From assembly GCA_002110485.1 (NCBI GenBank), contig MOWL01000023.1, forward strand, positions 1,240,001 to 1,304,000: a DNA stretch of 64,000 nucleotides. Direction: 5' to 3'. Every line of letters begins with the position of its first letter. Positions within the stretch are counted from its first letter, which is position 1. Origin of the DNA: Emergomyces orientalis (Eukaryota > Ascomycota > Eurotiomycetes > Onygenales > Ajellomycetaceae). The position numbers were made by a program, and so were the translations under genes. This document shows, one piece after another, positions 22,528 to 34,059 of the stretch. Below the pieces are notes generated by a model. The model did not search any database. It had not been told where the DNA came from and saw only the letters and a list, made by a program, of their open reading frames with translations.

Positions 22528-23098
22528 TTTTCTTCTTCAATCTTTTGGGATAGACAATCCGGGTTTTGTAGCTTGAGGCGATAATGGCTCTCACCCTGAG
22601 CGCTCGCTGCCGATCCTCCAACGCACGGGTTGTTTGTCCTTTTGAACAAGCTGCCTGTTGCGGGGAATTTTATTTCCCAAATTTCCATATCAGGTGATCT
22701 GGAGGATTATGTAAACGGAACTTAGGTTGTTCCGACCGAGTAACTACCCCTTGAACACGACTATCCCTTTTTCTGAGGTTGCCGAGGACAGAGCCAAGGC
22801 CGGTCTTTGTCTGCCTTTTCTCCAAGGATTTTATGGTACGGCACTTGGCTACGGATTTAGCTTCTTTGGATGCTGCAGCAGTTGGATTGACTCTATCGAA
22901 ACCAGGAATACAACACTCTGGTACGGCTATGGCAGGTCTTTGACATTTCGGTTAGGACTACCATGAAGCAGGCTATCATTCGCCATTAAGGTTATATTTC
23001 CCAAAGGTGATTCAAGAGGCCCAAAAGAGTTTTCGACAGGACGATGGCTCAAATTTGGGTGGTTCAAAGAAGAAAACCCCTATCGTCACTGCCAACAA
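22528..23098. other. Intergenic, CCDC25 promoter side
   Basis: No gene seen. Open frames on the plus strand (for example around 22727-22966) lack family features. This is the start of the sparse half of the window. Confidence 0.4.
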
Positions 23099-23829
23099 TT
23101 ATCCCTGATCCAGAGAGTTTTTAAATTCGTTGAAACTCGGAATGAACGGAATTAATGACCAGCCCTCGTTCGCGACTCTTGATTTGCACATCAACCCATC
23201 TTTAGAGCCTGGAATGAAAGAATATCCGAGGCGGAAAACGTTGATATTTGACAGGGTGAAATAAATATCTGCGAGGCATGCAAGAAACGCCGCAAAGTCA
23301 ATTATTTCGAAGTTAACATAGCGTGCTCTTGACAAGGAAACGCAGACACGGCTATTATTCAGAAAATAATGCCCTATCTCCCATGCCCGGATTGCCTGGG
23401 AATACACCGCTGATGTGCCAGCTCGATTCTCCCCTGGACCGGATACCAACATAAGTAAACTTGAAATGACCTTTTCAACTCTGCCGAAAAGGCTGCACCG
23501 TGCTGTGGTTTCCCAGGAACTCCAGAGTACTAGGCTAATACAGTAGTTAGTGCTCCCGTCTCGATGATGGCTGGGTCCAAGGGCGTTGAAGGGTGGCATC
23601 CGAAAATAGTGGTGAAATTTAGTTTAACTCGACCAGGGTGCGCGTTTTTCTTGTCCAACTCGAATCGTTTGCTCCCTCCATATTTCATGCAGAATTCTTT
23701 CTTTCCAATATCGAGAACTATTTTCCATGCATTATCATCTAAACTGGACGGCCCGGAAAATGCAGGAGAATGATATATTGGCAGCGTAAAAAAGCCGTAG
23801 TTCGTGCAGCTGTCAGCTGGTGTATCCAT
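23099..23829 (-). CDS. Unrecognised hypothetical gene, possible two exons
   Basis: I do not recognise this gene. An ATG at 23829 opens a 99-codon frame containing NAWKIVLDIGKKEFCMKYGG and RVKLNFTTIFGCHPSTPL. A second frame on the same strand reaches a stop at 23099 and contains AIRAWEIGHYFLNNSRV and FAAFLACLADIYFTLSN. A phase-0 intron could join them: a GTATTA donor follows the Thr-Thr codons near 23540, and a TTCCCAG acceptor lies near 23400. However, no convincing branch site is visible. Composition looks protein-like, with aromatic residues and few low-complexity runs. It could equally be a decayed gene, since degraded genes lie nearby. Confidence 0.33.
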
Positions 23830-25942
23830 TTTTTCCTTCCTAAATACAGTAGAAAATAATGTATCATCTGCTTTCCGCTGGGCAAACCGCCTTGAACAAA
23901 GACCCCAAAGAATGGCAAATTAAGCGGGTGGCTGCTAGCTAACGCTGCCGAAAGTTAGAGTTTGCTGCCATACCCGTGGACGGACATATTGGTTACCAAA
24001 ATAACCAACCTCGGGCAAGGCAACGTCCTCAAACCAAATGTCATGTTTATGGGCAGCTACCAATCCCTTCGTATCATACCGGGGACGGCAGAGCCAGCTC
24101 TTTCATTGTCCAGTTAATTCTTCCCGCAGGAGAATGTTCTGCAAGAATTGCTTGTTCCCTTCGGCGATCCCGGCGGTTCATGCACCCTCAACCCGCAAAA
24201 TTGACCATTCAACACAACGCCCAACAACCAACCAACCCAGAGTCAAGCAAACTTCAAAATCCATTAGTTCCTAAGGAGTCCCGACGTGATGGTCATGTTC
24301 CATATTCTCATACACTGCGTCTGTTGGTATTTCAGACCTTCACCATAATTGGCTATCTTCTCCTGAGGTTGGGGCGGATGGCTCAAGCAGGTTCTCACCG
24401 TCCAGTCGCCCATACTCTCCACCAACATGTCTGCATTAGTGATAGAGGGAATGTCTGATTCGTGCTGTGCCCCCCTTGGACATTTCAAAATGACATATCT
24501 ATGGAAGATCCGAAGATAGCCCGCGAATTAACTTGGAGGATGATGTGTTGTTGCCTTGCTTTGCTGGATAGTACTCCAAACGCGAAGCCTAGTTAAAAAT
24601 TCGACGCGTAAAAAAGTCGACCTGTCTCCACTCCTTTGTCGCCCACTTTTGGAGCCCAATTCATCAGGCCGTACCAGAATACTGCATTAAAAAAAATATT
24701 ATCTTCAAGGAAGATGACGGTTCGGAAAATAAAAGCAAACGATTTTGATGAGCCTGCTCAATGAAAGGGAATGGCAATCTTAAGCGACGAAGTAGGGGAC
24801 AAAGAAACGCTGGATATGAGGGCACACAATGAACAGAATAAGATATGATGGATGTTTGGAACAAGTTTTCCACTGCCTAGGCCGCTTTACAATGTATATA
24901 TATATACATATACTATCTTGCAGATCACTGGTACACTTCCAGAGAATCCGATTGCTCTGTGGTCGCCACTTAGGGTGAGGTTTTCCTCAAATCAGTTTGG
25001 TTGGCACGCGAGCTTACATTTCGGAGAGGCTACCAGCAGCAACCGCAAAATATGCCGTCATGATTTCCAGGGCCCTTGATCTTCCATGCATCATATATGC
25101 GGCCATGCTTGACGGGAATCAATAGGGCTAATGCACAGCCCATGCGGCGGAGGCAGCATCGTTTTACCCCGGGTTGCCGCCGTGCAGCCGCATGGGAAAG
25201 AAGCTGTTGGAAATATATTGTGCTTCCTACTCACTGGTGGTCAAGTATTCTACCCGTAACTAACGTGCAAGGCATTGAAGTGATCGTCGTCTTCAATTGT
25301 CAATAGACGGCCGTTCTGAACTTGGGGACTTTTCTCGGGTTTTGGAGCAGCAAACTTAGCATCCACTTGTCAATGACACTAAGTACTGGACCGGCGTGGG
25401 CAACTGCTGATACAACGGTTAAATATATTTATAGCCCCACCTGCCACATGTCACAATTTGGGTGTCATTACAATATCAGATCAGTTCTGATCCCATGATC
25501 TTTGGCGGGCACTGTTTAAATATTCTAAAAAGGGGAAAGAACTTTAAAGCAAAATACGGCGGAGAAATGGCTCTAGTGGGTCGAAATTCTAGATTAAAAA
25601 AAATAAGGGAGGCGGCATTCAAGGATTGGTCCTTGTTTCCCCAGTCGCTGATGCCAAAGGGGACCGCCTTTCCAGTGAGAGGGGCTATTTACCCTTCTTG
25701 AAGCTCTGCATTCAACGTCTTGCATAAGTTTACCGGCTTTGTGAATGCAAAACTGAACTACTGCAAGGATGCCCTAGATGCCTCAATTGCTTTTATAGTT
25801 GCGGCAGTCAAACAACTACAGGGAGCTTTTTCTCTTTCTTTTTCTTTTTCTTTCAACAATTTAAAAAGCGTACCTTTCCCCTCTCCAGCAACCCCCCTTT
25901 CTCCTTTCCACCCTTTACATTTAGAGCCACCCGGCTTCGACG
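23830..25942. other. Gene-poor intergenic region
   Basis: No supportable gene in 2.1 kb. Open frames of 60-160 codons occur on both strands, but their starts are mostly non-ATG and no domain is recognisable. A TTTTTC-type pyrimidine tract (25826-25860) lies just upstream of the 98-residue gene and looks like its leader. Confidence 0.45.
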
Positions 25943-26239
25943 ATGGCGAATAATGCTTCCATTCCAGACCCAGAAACAATACGAATGGCTTTGGAAGAAG
26001 CTAGGAACAGTGAAGATGGCCGTATCGACCCTAGAATGACCTGTATTCTCGAAACCGCTATTGGGGAGGTCTGGCGCAAGGTGCAAGCGGAGCCTGACAC
26101 ATATATCTTGACACGAGACGAATTTGCACTCTTCAACTATTTCCTCGATCGATTTCGTGGCCCAGTTGCTCAGCGCGCGGTGGAGCGGTATTGGAACAAT
26201 TGCAATGGACACCCTTCTGAGAATATTTACCGAAATTAA
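25943..26239 (+). CDS. 98-residue conserved-looking orphan protein
   Basis: Intronless ATG-to-TAA frame with no signal peptide or membrane segment. The composition is that of a soluble, mostly helical acidic protein. It contains DPETIRMALEEARNSEDGRI, then CILETAIGEVWRKVQAEPD, then YILTRDEFALFNYFLDRF and AQRAVERYWNNC. The strongest argument that it is real is the amphipathic spacing, the pyrimidine-rich leader ending just before the ATG, and the absence of low complexity. I have a vague memory of similar short proteins in Onygenales but cannot name a family. Function unknown. Confidence 0.62.
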   Translation: MANNASIPDPETIRMALEEARNSEDGRIDPRMTCILETAIGEVWRKVQAEPDTYILTRDEFALFNYFLDRFRGPVAQRAVERYWNNCNGHPSENIYRN

Positions 26240-29200
26240 TACCATGCATCACACGAAATATTTTCCATCATATTATAATGTCCGCAAACGACCGTCCTAA
26301 TCCCGCAACGCTACTGCCTCAACTTTTCCGCCTACCTCGAAATTCCCTTCTAGCTCCGAAATCCTTTAGTTCGAAGCTGCCCCCCTTCCATCCAATCTTA
26401 CTCCTTGTGTCTGCACTTGGTTTCGCGATTCTGCGTCCTCTTAGAATGTTTTTTTACGGTTCCATCCGGCTAGATTTGCTTCTTATGATACTTTTTTGTG
26501 TCCAGTGGCCCCATTTTACATATCTGTAAACCATTGGTGCTATGTCTGTAATTTTTGACTGCACTTTTGTCCTACTTTTTGTTGTCTTTTCTTCCCTTCA
26601 AATCCGCTCTACGGCTTTTGCAGAGGTCCTTCACTTTTCTTCTCCATTGCCATATCCCCTTATCCGCCTTGCAGGCATAATCAGCAAAGATATCCGCGGG
26701 GATATCACTACCTCCTCTCCCGCACATTCGCCATCAAAGCCAGAATACCTCCTGTAACCATCAGCCTGGGTGACACTTGCCGCAACAAACCATTTTGCAT
26801 CATGAATGATTTTCATTCACCGCCTACCTTCCTATTCAAACGTACTAAAGTACTACGCTTGAATGAGCGTCATTTTCGAATATTACGGCCATGCTTCCTA
26901 GGATTACAAATACACTATGCTCAGGTACCTATGGTTATGGCTGGCTCTGTCAGCCTCGATAGCGCGCGCCGGTGTTGTCAGCCGGCCGGAATTTCTACTA
27001 CATAAAATCCGAATCACGGGTGTCGGTGAGCCTCGTTCGAACTGTTCAAACAGTTTGCAAGCTGTAGGTTTCCCATGTTCCTTTGACAAACCCATCTGCG
27101 CGAAATACCTTGTACTTTCGGAATGATCACGCTCCAATGCATGGCCCCTCAATATATTCCGATATCCTGTATTGTTTTTCAACTACATCGTGCAAGTGCT
27201 TTATTTTTCGGAACCACGAGATGGGTAAAGATTCATGTGTTATGCACAAATTGGGTATACGGCGAAGATATCAAATTACCTGGCTTTTGATCGATTATCG
27301 AAATGTCATAACGAAAGTACAAGCTGTCTAAATCTACCCCACATTTTTTGGATTGGGATTTATTAAGGGGTCTGCTGTGTCTCGGGCTCCCCCATTTTCT
27401 TTTAATTTATTGATTCCGGTTGCTTTTCATTATATTTTCACAAAACCTCTTAAGGACTGCAGATTCATGTCGGTTATTTCTGTCGTTCTATTCTAAAAGT
27501 TGATCTTCCACTAATCTTTGCTGCCCATCAATTATTGAATGCATTTAAAAGACTCACCTAACCTTTGATTTGATTGCCTTGGACATATTCTATAATTATT
27601 TTTTGTTGCGTTAATCCTACATATCATGTGGGCTTTCGCCCCCGTCGTTCACAATCCAAAGAATTACCTCATAATTTATTTGATGCCCTCCCTCGAAACA
27701 CATTGCCACATACGCAGTGGACCAGAGGGTAGCGGCGGCAGTTGATTTTCGCCGCTCGTCGATCGTTGGCCGCCTCGTCGGGAAGTTTTTCCTGCTTGTC
27801 CCACCAACCAGCTATTGGAAATTAGCTAGGCTGGACGGCATATGAGCCGCAAAAGCGCCCTGTCCAAATTAACCATTCAACGGTTCAAAGTTTTGAGATC
27901 GATTTAAATATGTCCCGGTACTATTTTCTTTCTGCCAGGGTCCTTTGCGTTGTTTTACTTTCAAAAAGCGGGAACCCGCATTACTGGGTCTTCTGAAGGG
28001 CTTCCAGATGCAAGTGGCCTTATATATCACGGTTACCAGCTGAAAGATATGCATCAACGCATGACACAGTTACATTCCAGTTCGACTGATTCTCTTTGAG
28101 GTTTCCGCCCTGTATCCACCAGCAGACCAAAAAAAAAAAATAATAAAAATGGGATAAACGGAGTCGAAACCTAGTGTTTGATCTTTCTGAACACCAATTT
28201 GTGCCAGGTGATCAGAACTATATCTCGGCTACACGCCGCTACGTTCGATTCCCTGCATCGGCTACTTAATCCTTGCTCGCCCTCCAACTTGAGGTTTGAC
28301 CATTAGAAGCCGATATACGGACTGTACTCCGAACTGAGAGCCCTAAATACCTAGACCCCTTAAGTCCGGGCATTTCCTTCGTGTATTCATAACTCGCATC
28401 GTTGTCCCGAAACGGGTAGATGCATTTACGCGACCAGGCTCGAAACCCGTCTGACGGCTGGCAAACAGCCACCCGCTTCTTAGCTAGTTGCATCTTGCCA
28501 CACCTTGTTCCCGCTCTCTGTTTTCCCTTAGCCCTTCTTGGACCCCGCCACGTGTAGGCTGATTGATGGACTGATCCAACGACCCAACAAGTTTTATCAT
28601 CTCAATGCGTGTTGTTTTTATCGCTTTGTTCAAGATATGGTATGGAGAATTTTCCAACATCTGTTCGTATAAATTTTTGATTAGTCTGTGTTTTGAGAGG
28701 TGATATATCATTTTATCTGTTATTTTGTCTTGAATATAGTTTGCTTTGCCTCGATCTGCTAATTTACCCCGCCGAAAGCTGCTTTTGGCTTTCACCCCTC
28801 ACTCCGTCAGCCTCTTTGGGACATTTCCAGTTTGCCAGCTTTGTATTCTTTTCTCTCCGGTATCGGACTTACCCTTTCAATACACTAAGCGCCAGCATAT
28901 TCACTCCTGGGATGGAACTGAGGTAGTTACGCCACGAAGACAAACTGCAGGGAGCACTGATTTGGCGTAACCAGGCTCCACCAAAAACACCACCCCGCCC
29001 TGGCTTAGTAAAGGCTTGAGGCTAGGAAAATGCTGTTATTATTAGATCACCGCTTGACAACTTCCCCACATTGCGGGGGAGCTTTTCCTGTCATTATTTA
29101 CTAACTCACTTTGGACATGCACAAGCCATGTCAAGAATAATTTCCGCGACTTCACCCTTCTCGTTTAGCGTTTGGATTTTATTTTCATTCAGCCACATCA

Positions 29201-29616
29201 TGACGGGATTAGCCAACTCTTACTAACGTACTAGCCAGTTAAGCGGGTTGCTGGATGCTTTCAAATTACCGTAGTCGTGGTTGTAAGCGACGGGGGAAGT
29301 AACGAATTGAATAATCTCCGAATCTGAAAGGAAAATAATCAAAGCAGACAAAGGATAGGTATCTGATGAATAGACTTCATAATGTTGCTTTAACTTAGCA
29401 AAATGGCCGCTGTTGCCGCATGGTAAAATAAGTAAAACAAGAAATTGTTGAAAAAAAAAACTGATTTTTTATTTTATATTTAAATTATTGTTTTTGGTGC
29501 GTGAGGAATGAGCGGAGATAAACACGGTTCTATAGGCCAAGCCGACAATTATTGGAGGGGAATCGCATAAAGAAAATAAAAAGAAAAGAGATGACAGTAA
29601 CATGTCTGTTCTTCCC
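26240..29616. other. Gene-poor intergenic region (3.4 kb)
   Basis: No supportable gene. An 83-codon ATG frame at 26278-26529 with a hydrophobic segment follows the 98-residue gene by 38 bp and is more likely 3' UTR. A GTG-started 103-codon frame at 28484-28795 (minus) has no ATG. The rest is A/T-biased unique-looking sequence. Confidence 0.45.
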
Positions 29617-30982
29617 TCACAACTTCTCCCACCTTTCATCAACGGCTTTAAACTGAGGATTTTTCCAGGCCCATTGATCAACGAACGGCTCGACGGAAAT
29701 TCCTCGTTTTCTGGCAACATTGTACAGTACAACTGATTACACGCTTCCTTTGCATGGTGAAGCTGATCTTCTGATACGGGAACTGATTTCCGTTCAACGT
29801 TGTAGCACAAGTAAAGGGCAAAGTTTAGCTTTCTAAGCTTAGGCAGATATTCCGGATTGGAGAATGATTCAATCCATTCCGGCCATTGGGCAGACTCGGC
29901 TAGGGAAACCGGCGCCCTGAACCGTAGCGTAGATATGTAGGGAGGGAACTGCTTGTGAATTGTGAAAAGGTGATTGTTGCCGGAAAAGACCTCGCCCACG
30001 GTTAAGACGAGGGTGTTTAACTGGGAAAGTAGCGCCAGGACACTCGGGAACATCACTTCGCTGGGGAATTGAAAATCACAACCGTTTGACCAGCGAATGT
30101 TTACCGTTTTCAGTTCCCCGATAGCGGTATCGGTAAGAAAGAGGAGCATGCGGACAAAAGTGTCCTTGGCGTCGTTCTCTAGAATTTCAAGTGTTTTGAT
30201 ATTGATATTCTTGGGATCAAATTTTATTTCGTTAATTGCATCCGCGTCAATCGCATCCGCCTCTCTATTATTGTACTTGTTGGACATCCATTTCTGAGCA
30301 AGGGCTGGAATACAAATTATTTTAATCTTCCGCTCTTCTAGGGTTCCTTCCCTAAGGGTTACGAACTCCCCCTGTGCATCCCCGTTTGCGATAGCTTTAT
30401 CGTCTTCATTGCAAAGCTCCCTGCTTGTGGGGTCTTCAAAACGCAGACCCGAAGCAAGCAGGAGAATTAAATGGTTAACCTTCCCTTCAAGCACAAAGGG
30501 CGTTTGAAAAATTTCGCCACAGGCGTCAATGAGCAGTAGCCGCTTGAGAGGCCAGTGTTGTGGCATACCCTTGTCATTGAGCTCTTCATCCCATCCCGAT
30601 TCCACCTCTAGATCTGTCACGTTGTTGAAGTGGCTGCCGAGAAGAGACCATCCGGCTTCTGAGGGAGAGCTCTCTTCATTGTGCAAAGCGGAAGCATCTC
30701 GAGGGATATCTTTGAGCTGCGAGAGAAGTTTCTTCTCGTGGCTGTTGCTGTCTCCGTGGTGTCCGCCTTGAGCTTTGATAATGAAAAGTTAGAGCATTGG
30801 AATCGGCCATGATGGTAGTAGCTGGAGTGGGACATTGAGTATTCCTCTGGTTGTGTAATGACCGGAATACCAAAGAGTAATTCTTGAGTTGGTCAATCAA
30901 AGTCAAGGTTAGGCGGTTGATGCTGCGGCACAGGGCTCGCTTCAATGGCGAGATAGAATGCCGTATCTTCTGTCGGGAAGGC
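29617..30982 (-). pseudogene. Decayed gene for a conserved ascomycete protein (stop + frameshifts)
   Basis: The body is a long minus-strand frame (about 30690-29735) with EESSPSEAGWSLLGSHF, DLEVESGWDEELND, PQHWPLKRLLLIDACGE, KTLEILENDA and HKQFPPYISTLRFRAPVSLA. The layout resembles an uncharacterised ascomycete leucine-rich-like protein that I recall but cannot name. Three lesions are visible. An in-frame TGA at 30895-30893 interrupts a coding-like 5' part that starts AFPTEDTAFYLAIEASPVPQ and resumes ELLFGIPVITQPEEY. The frame then shifts near 30760 before the block KKLLSQLKDIPRDASALHNE. At the 3' end a tandem 5-bp duplication (GTACA twice, 29722-29731, plus strand) shifts the frame out of the natural ending, which is readable in another frame as RGISVEPFVDQWAWKN and stops at 29617. 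The true start is not visible and lies beyond 30982. Confidence 0.72.
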
Positions 30983-31833
30983 CTGGGAACTCGCTTAGAA
31001 TTAGTAAGTACACCTTACATTGGGTGTATTTTAAGAAAGCTCTGGCGGGCATTTTGACAATGTGTCAAGATAGATAAATAAGTAAAAGTTTGCTCACCAT
31101 CACCGTAGCTATAAAATGGGTGATACGTCGAAGTCTCAACATGGGTGGATCCTTGCAGGCAGAAAAAAGTGACTTGGAGTTGGATGCAAGGATAAAATCA
31201 ATACCGTTTCTCTTTCTTTACCACAGGATTTCAATGGTAATGCAGCCCATGATATGCTATCTGATAATGATGGTTGGTTTTATGGAGTTTGATTCAGCAG
31301 AGGCTTGGATGCTGAGGCTTCAGACCTGTTGGGCTCCAGCCACCAACAAATTGCTTTTCCTGGCACAGGGTACGACATGCCATGAAACCGACATGAGTTT
31401 GATTTCCTAAAACGATCGGGAAACACAAAAGTCTAGATAGACTGGTTTATTCCCCCTATCTAAAGTGTGTATGCAGTCCGTACGTCGGTACTCCGTAGCC
31501 ACTAACCATTCTAATCATATTTATGTAATATTGGCAAGCGGCGGATCATTAGGCGCATGGGTCTTGAGGACCCAGGAACCTCTGTTTGAAATAATTTTTC
31601 AACCCAATTTCTTCACTGTCAACTAGTAGTTTACACGAGAAAGAGCAAATTTTTGGAAGAGGAGTAGGATACATCATGAAAAGGGGTTGAGGTCATTTTC
31701 TGCGAAGCGAGCACGAGCTGTTTTTCAACTGTTTGAGCGGTCCTTGAGGTCCGCGTTAAAAAAATCTGCCGGTCCCTCTTTGAAAAATAGTTAGTAGATG
31801 AAACGGGAAAGCAAGGGGGATATTAAAAAAATT
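30983..31833. other. Intergenic between decayed gene and GUT2
   Basis: No gene seen. The stretch should hold the missing 5' exon or promoter of the decayed gene and the GUT2 3' UTR. The motif TACTCCGTA appears near 31491. Confidence 0.4.
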
Positions 31834-34059
31834 TTATTTACCATGTCTTGTGTATAGCTTTCGTTCCACTTCATCGAACTTCGCTTTGCCACTTTCAACA
31901 TCCTCCCGTTTGACACCGAGTCGAGAACTAGGGAGCCCCATCGACAGTAAAAATTTTACCGCGTCGTCCCATTCAACATTTTTCCGCTTAGAATCCCATT
32001 TTAGTTCCTCCGCCATTATGTCAATGATGGTTGGGAGAGCTTCGAGGGAGGCTTGCGCATTCAAGAATGCTAGTCTGGTCCTCCGCGCTAAAACATCCAC
32101 TGCCGTTTGTGCATATTCAACACGCGTGGCATAACGGACCTCCCCGTCAATAAACGGGTATAGAGGGGAAATGCGGACTCCTCGAACTGGGAACCGAGTA
32201 TTTGTGGGTGACGACATAGCAGCCACTTCCCATGCGCGATCTCCGTAAGACTCGGCGAGATGTTGAGCAATGTCTGTTGCTATTCCGAAATGTTGGATGA
32301 GATTAATGAACAGGGTTTTCGAATAGCCATGGGCGCCAACCAAGCGGACTTGATGGGTCTGGCAAGACCCGTCCAGAACAGCACCATCATCGAAAAGTCC
32401 CGTTCCGCTGATGTCAGGGACATGTTTCTTAGGGCGAGGCTGTAAATTAAACTCTTTGATAGCTTTGTCAACAGCTTCCTCAGCCATTTGCCGGTAAGTT
32501 GTCCATTTTCCACCAGCACATGTTAAAAGACCGGATTCAGACACTGTAATGAGGTGATTGCGGACCAGGGACTCTGTATTTTTAGCTGTAGGATCTCGCA
32601 CAAGAGGCCGAATCCCAGACCAAGCTGCAAGGACATCTCCACGTCTCACATTGATGTCCGGGGCAAGATATCCACGAATTTCAGTTAGGATCCAATTTAT
32701 ATCCTTTTCAGATGGAATAGGCTGAGCAGTAATAGTAGTGGGGCTATCAGTTGTTCCTGCAATTGTGTTTCCCTGCCAGGGAAGGAAGAAAATGACACGT
32801 CCATCCGAAGTCGCAGGGTCAATCAGTCCCATCTTTGCAGGGCTATAGTAACCTGGAAGAACAACATGTACTCCAGAACTTGGTGCAACTATTTCGCTGA
32901 CGCTTTGATCATCCATCTTCCTAATAGAATCTGTAAATGGTCCCGTGGCATTTATAATTCCCTTGGCGCTGATAGTAATTTCTTCTGCCTCTCTGCCGTT
33001 TCTCCCAGGAACCAAATCCTTTACACGGGCTCCATTAAGTGTTCCCGACTCGTCTTTGGTTAGTCCGGTAACTTCCATATGATTTACAATTGTAGAGCCG
33101 TATAGAGCAGCGGTCAATGCCAAGGACACATTCATTCGAGAGTCGTTATGAGCACCATCTTTCGTTAGGGTTAGCCTTTTGTGGAAGTGTATTAGCTTCT
33201 GGAGGTGGAATAGCTAGGTCGTACCGTAGTATACAAGAGCACCGAAGAGATTATCCTTCTTCAGCATTGGAAAAGCGTCTAGGGCTTTACTCTTGGTGAG
33301 AAAATATGAACTCTCAATGCCCTCAGACCCAGCAAGTAAATCATAAAATTTAGTACCGGCCCAGAAATAAGGCAATTGCCACCATTTCTGCACGGGAACC
33401 ATAATTGGGAGCCACATCGAAAGATGAGGTGCGGTGTGAAGGAAGTACTTGCGTTCCCGGAGGGCCTCCTTAACAAGTGCATATCTGCAATACGAGATCT
33501 GTGAGTAGAAGTATTCCCCATGACAATATAAGTGATCCTTAACATACTGGTTGTAGTCCAATTCCCAGACGGCCTTTTCTAGATAACGTACACCGCCATG
33601 CACCAGTTTTGTGCTCTTGCTACTAGTGCCAGCACTGAAATCATCACGTTCGACCAAAGCTACTTTCAGACCTCGGGATGCAGCATCAAGCGCTATGCCA
33701 GAACCAGTTGCGCCGCCACCAATGACAAGCAAATCATAAGGCACATCAGCATCACAAGCTTCAGAATTTTCGGAGTTTGATATATCCTTTCCTGATCTTC
33801 CGGATCGTAAGCTCGCTGGCTTTGTCTGTGAACTTCGTTTTAAGTCCTGGATTTGCTCTTCACGACTTTTGACGCGTGGAAAACTTGGGGGAACCAGTTT
33901 TCCTCCATGGCTATAGGATGGGGCCGGAACGGGAGCTGGGTCCGACCCAGGTATATTCCGCGGGCGGTATGCCAAATATAAAATGCTTCCTCCTCCCGTC
34001 GCAGCAGCAATCGTGTATAAAAGGGGCTTTAGAAAGCGGTTTGAATGTCGACTAGTCAT
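31834..34059 (-). CDS. gut2: Mitochondrial FAD-dependent glycerol-3-phosphate dehydrogenase
   Basis: Three exons: 34059-33548, 33484-33225, 33158-31834 (698 residues). It oxidises sn-glycerol-3-phosphate to dihydroxyacetone phosphate at the outer face of the inner mitochondrial membrane and passes electrons to ubiquinone, serving glycerol catabolism and the G3P shuttle. The N-terminus has a presequence and a membrane segment (about residues 13-31). The FAD-binding dinucleotide motif is VIGGGATGSGIALDAASRG near residue 112, followed by TSSKSTKLVHGGVRYLEKA, the family signature. Further motifs are ERKYFLHTAPHL, DGAHNDSRMN (formed by intron 2), FFLPWQGNTIAGTTDS and TCAGGKWTTYRQMAEEAVD. Intron 1 (63 nt, GTATGT donor) has no in-frame stop and interrupts NQY/ALVKEALRE. 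Intron 2 is 33159-33224. The gene is intact although degraded genes lie on both sides. Confidence 0.97.

Noticed and set aside
26278..26529. 83-codon ATG frame with a hydrophobic segment
   Set aside because: It directly follows the 98-residue gene, is T-rich and resembles a 3' UTR; no family feature.
28484..28795. 103-codon minus-strand open frame
   Set aside because: Starts with GTG, has no in-frame ATG near the front, no motif, and overlaps other frames of similar length.
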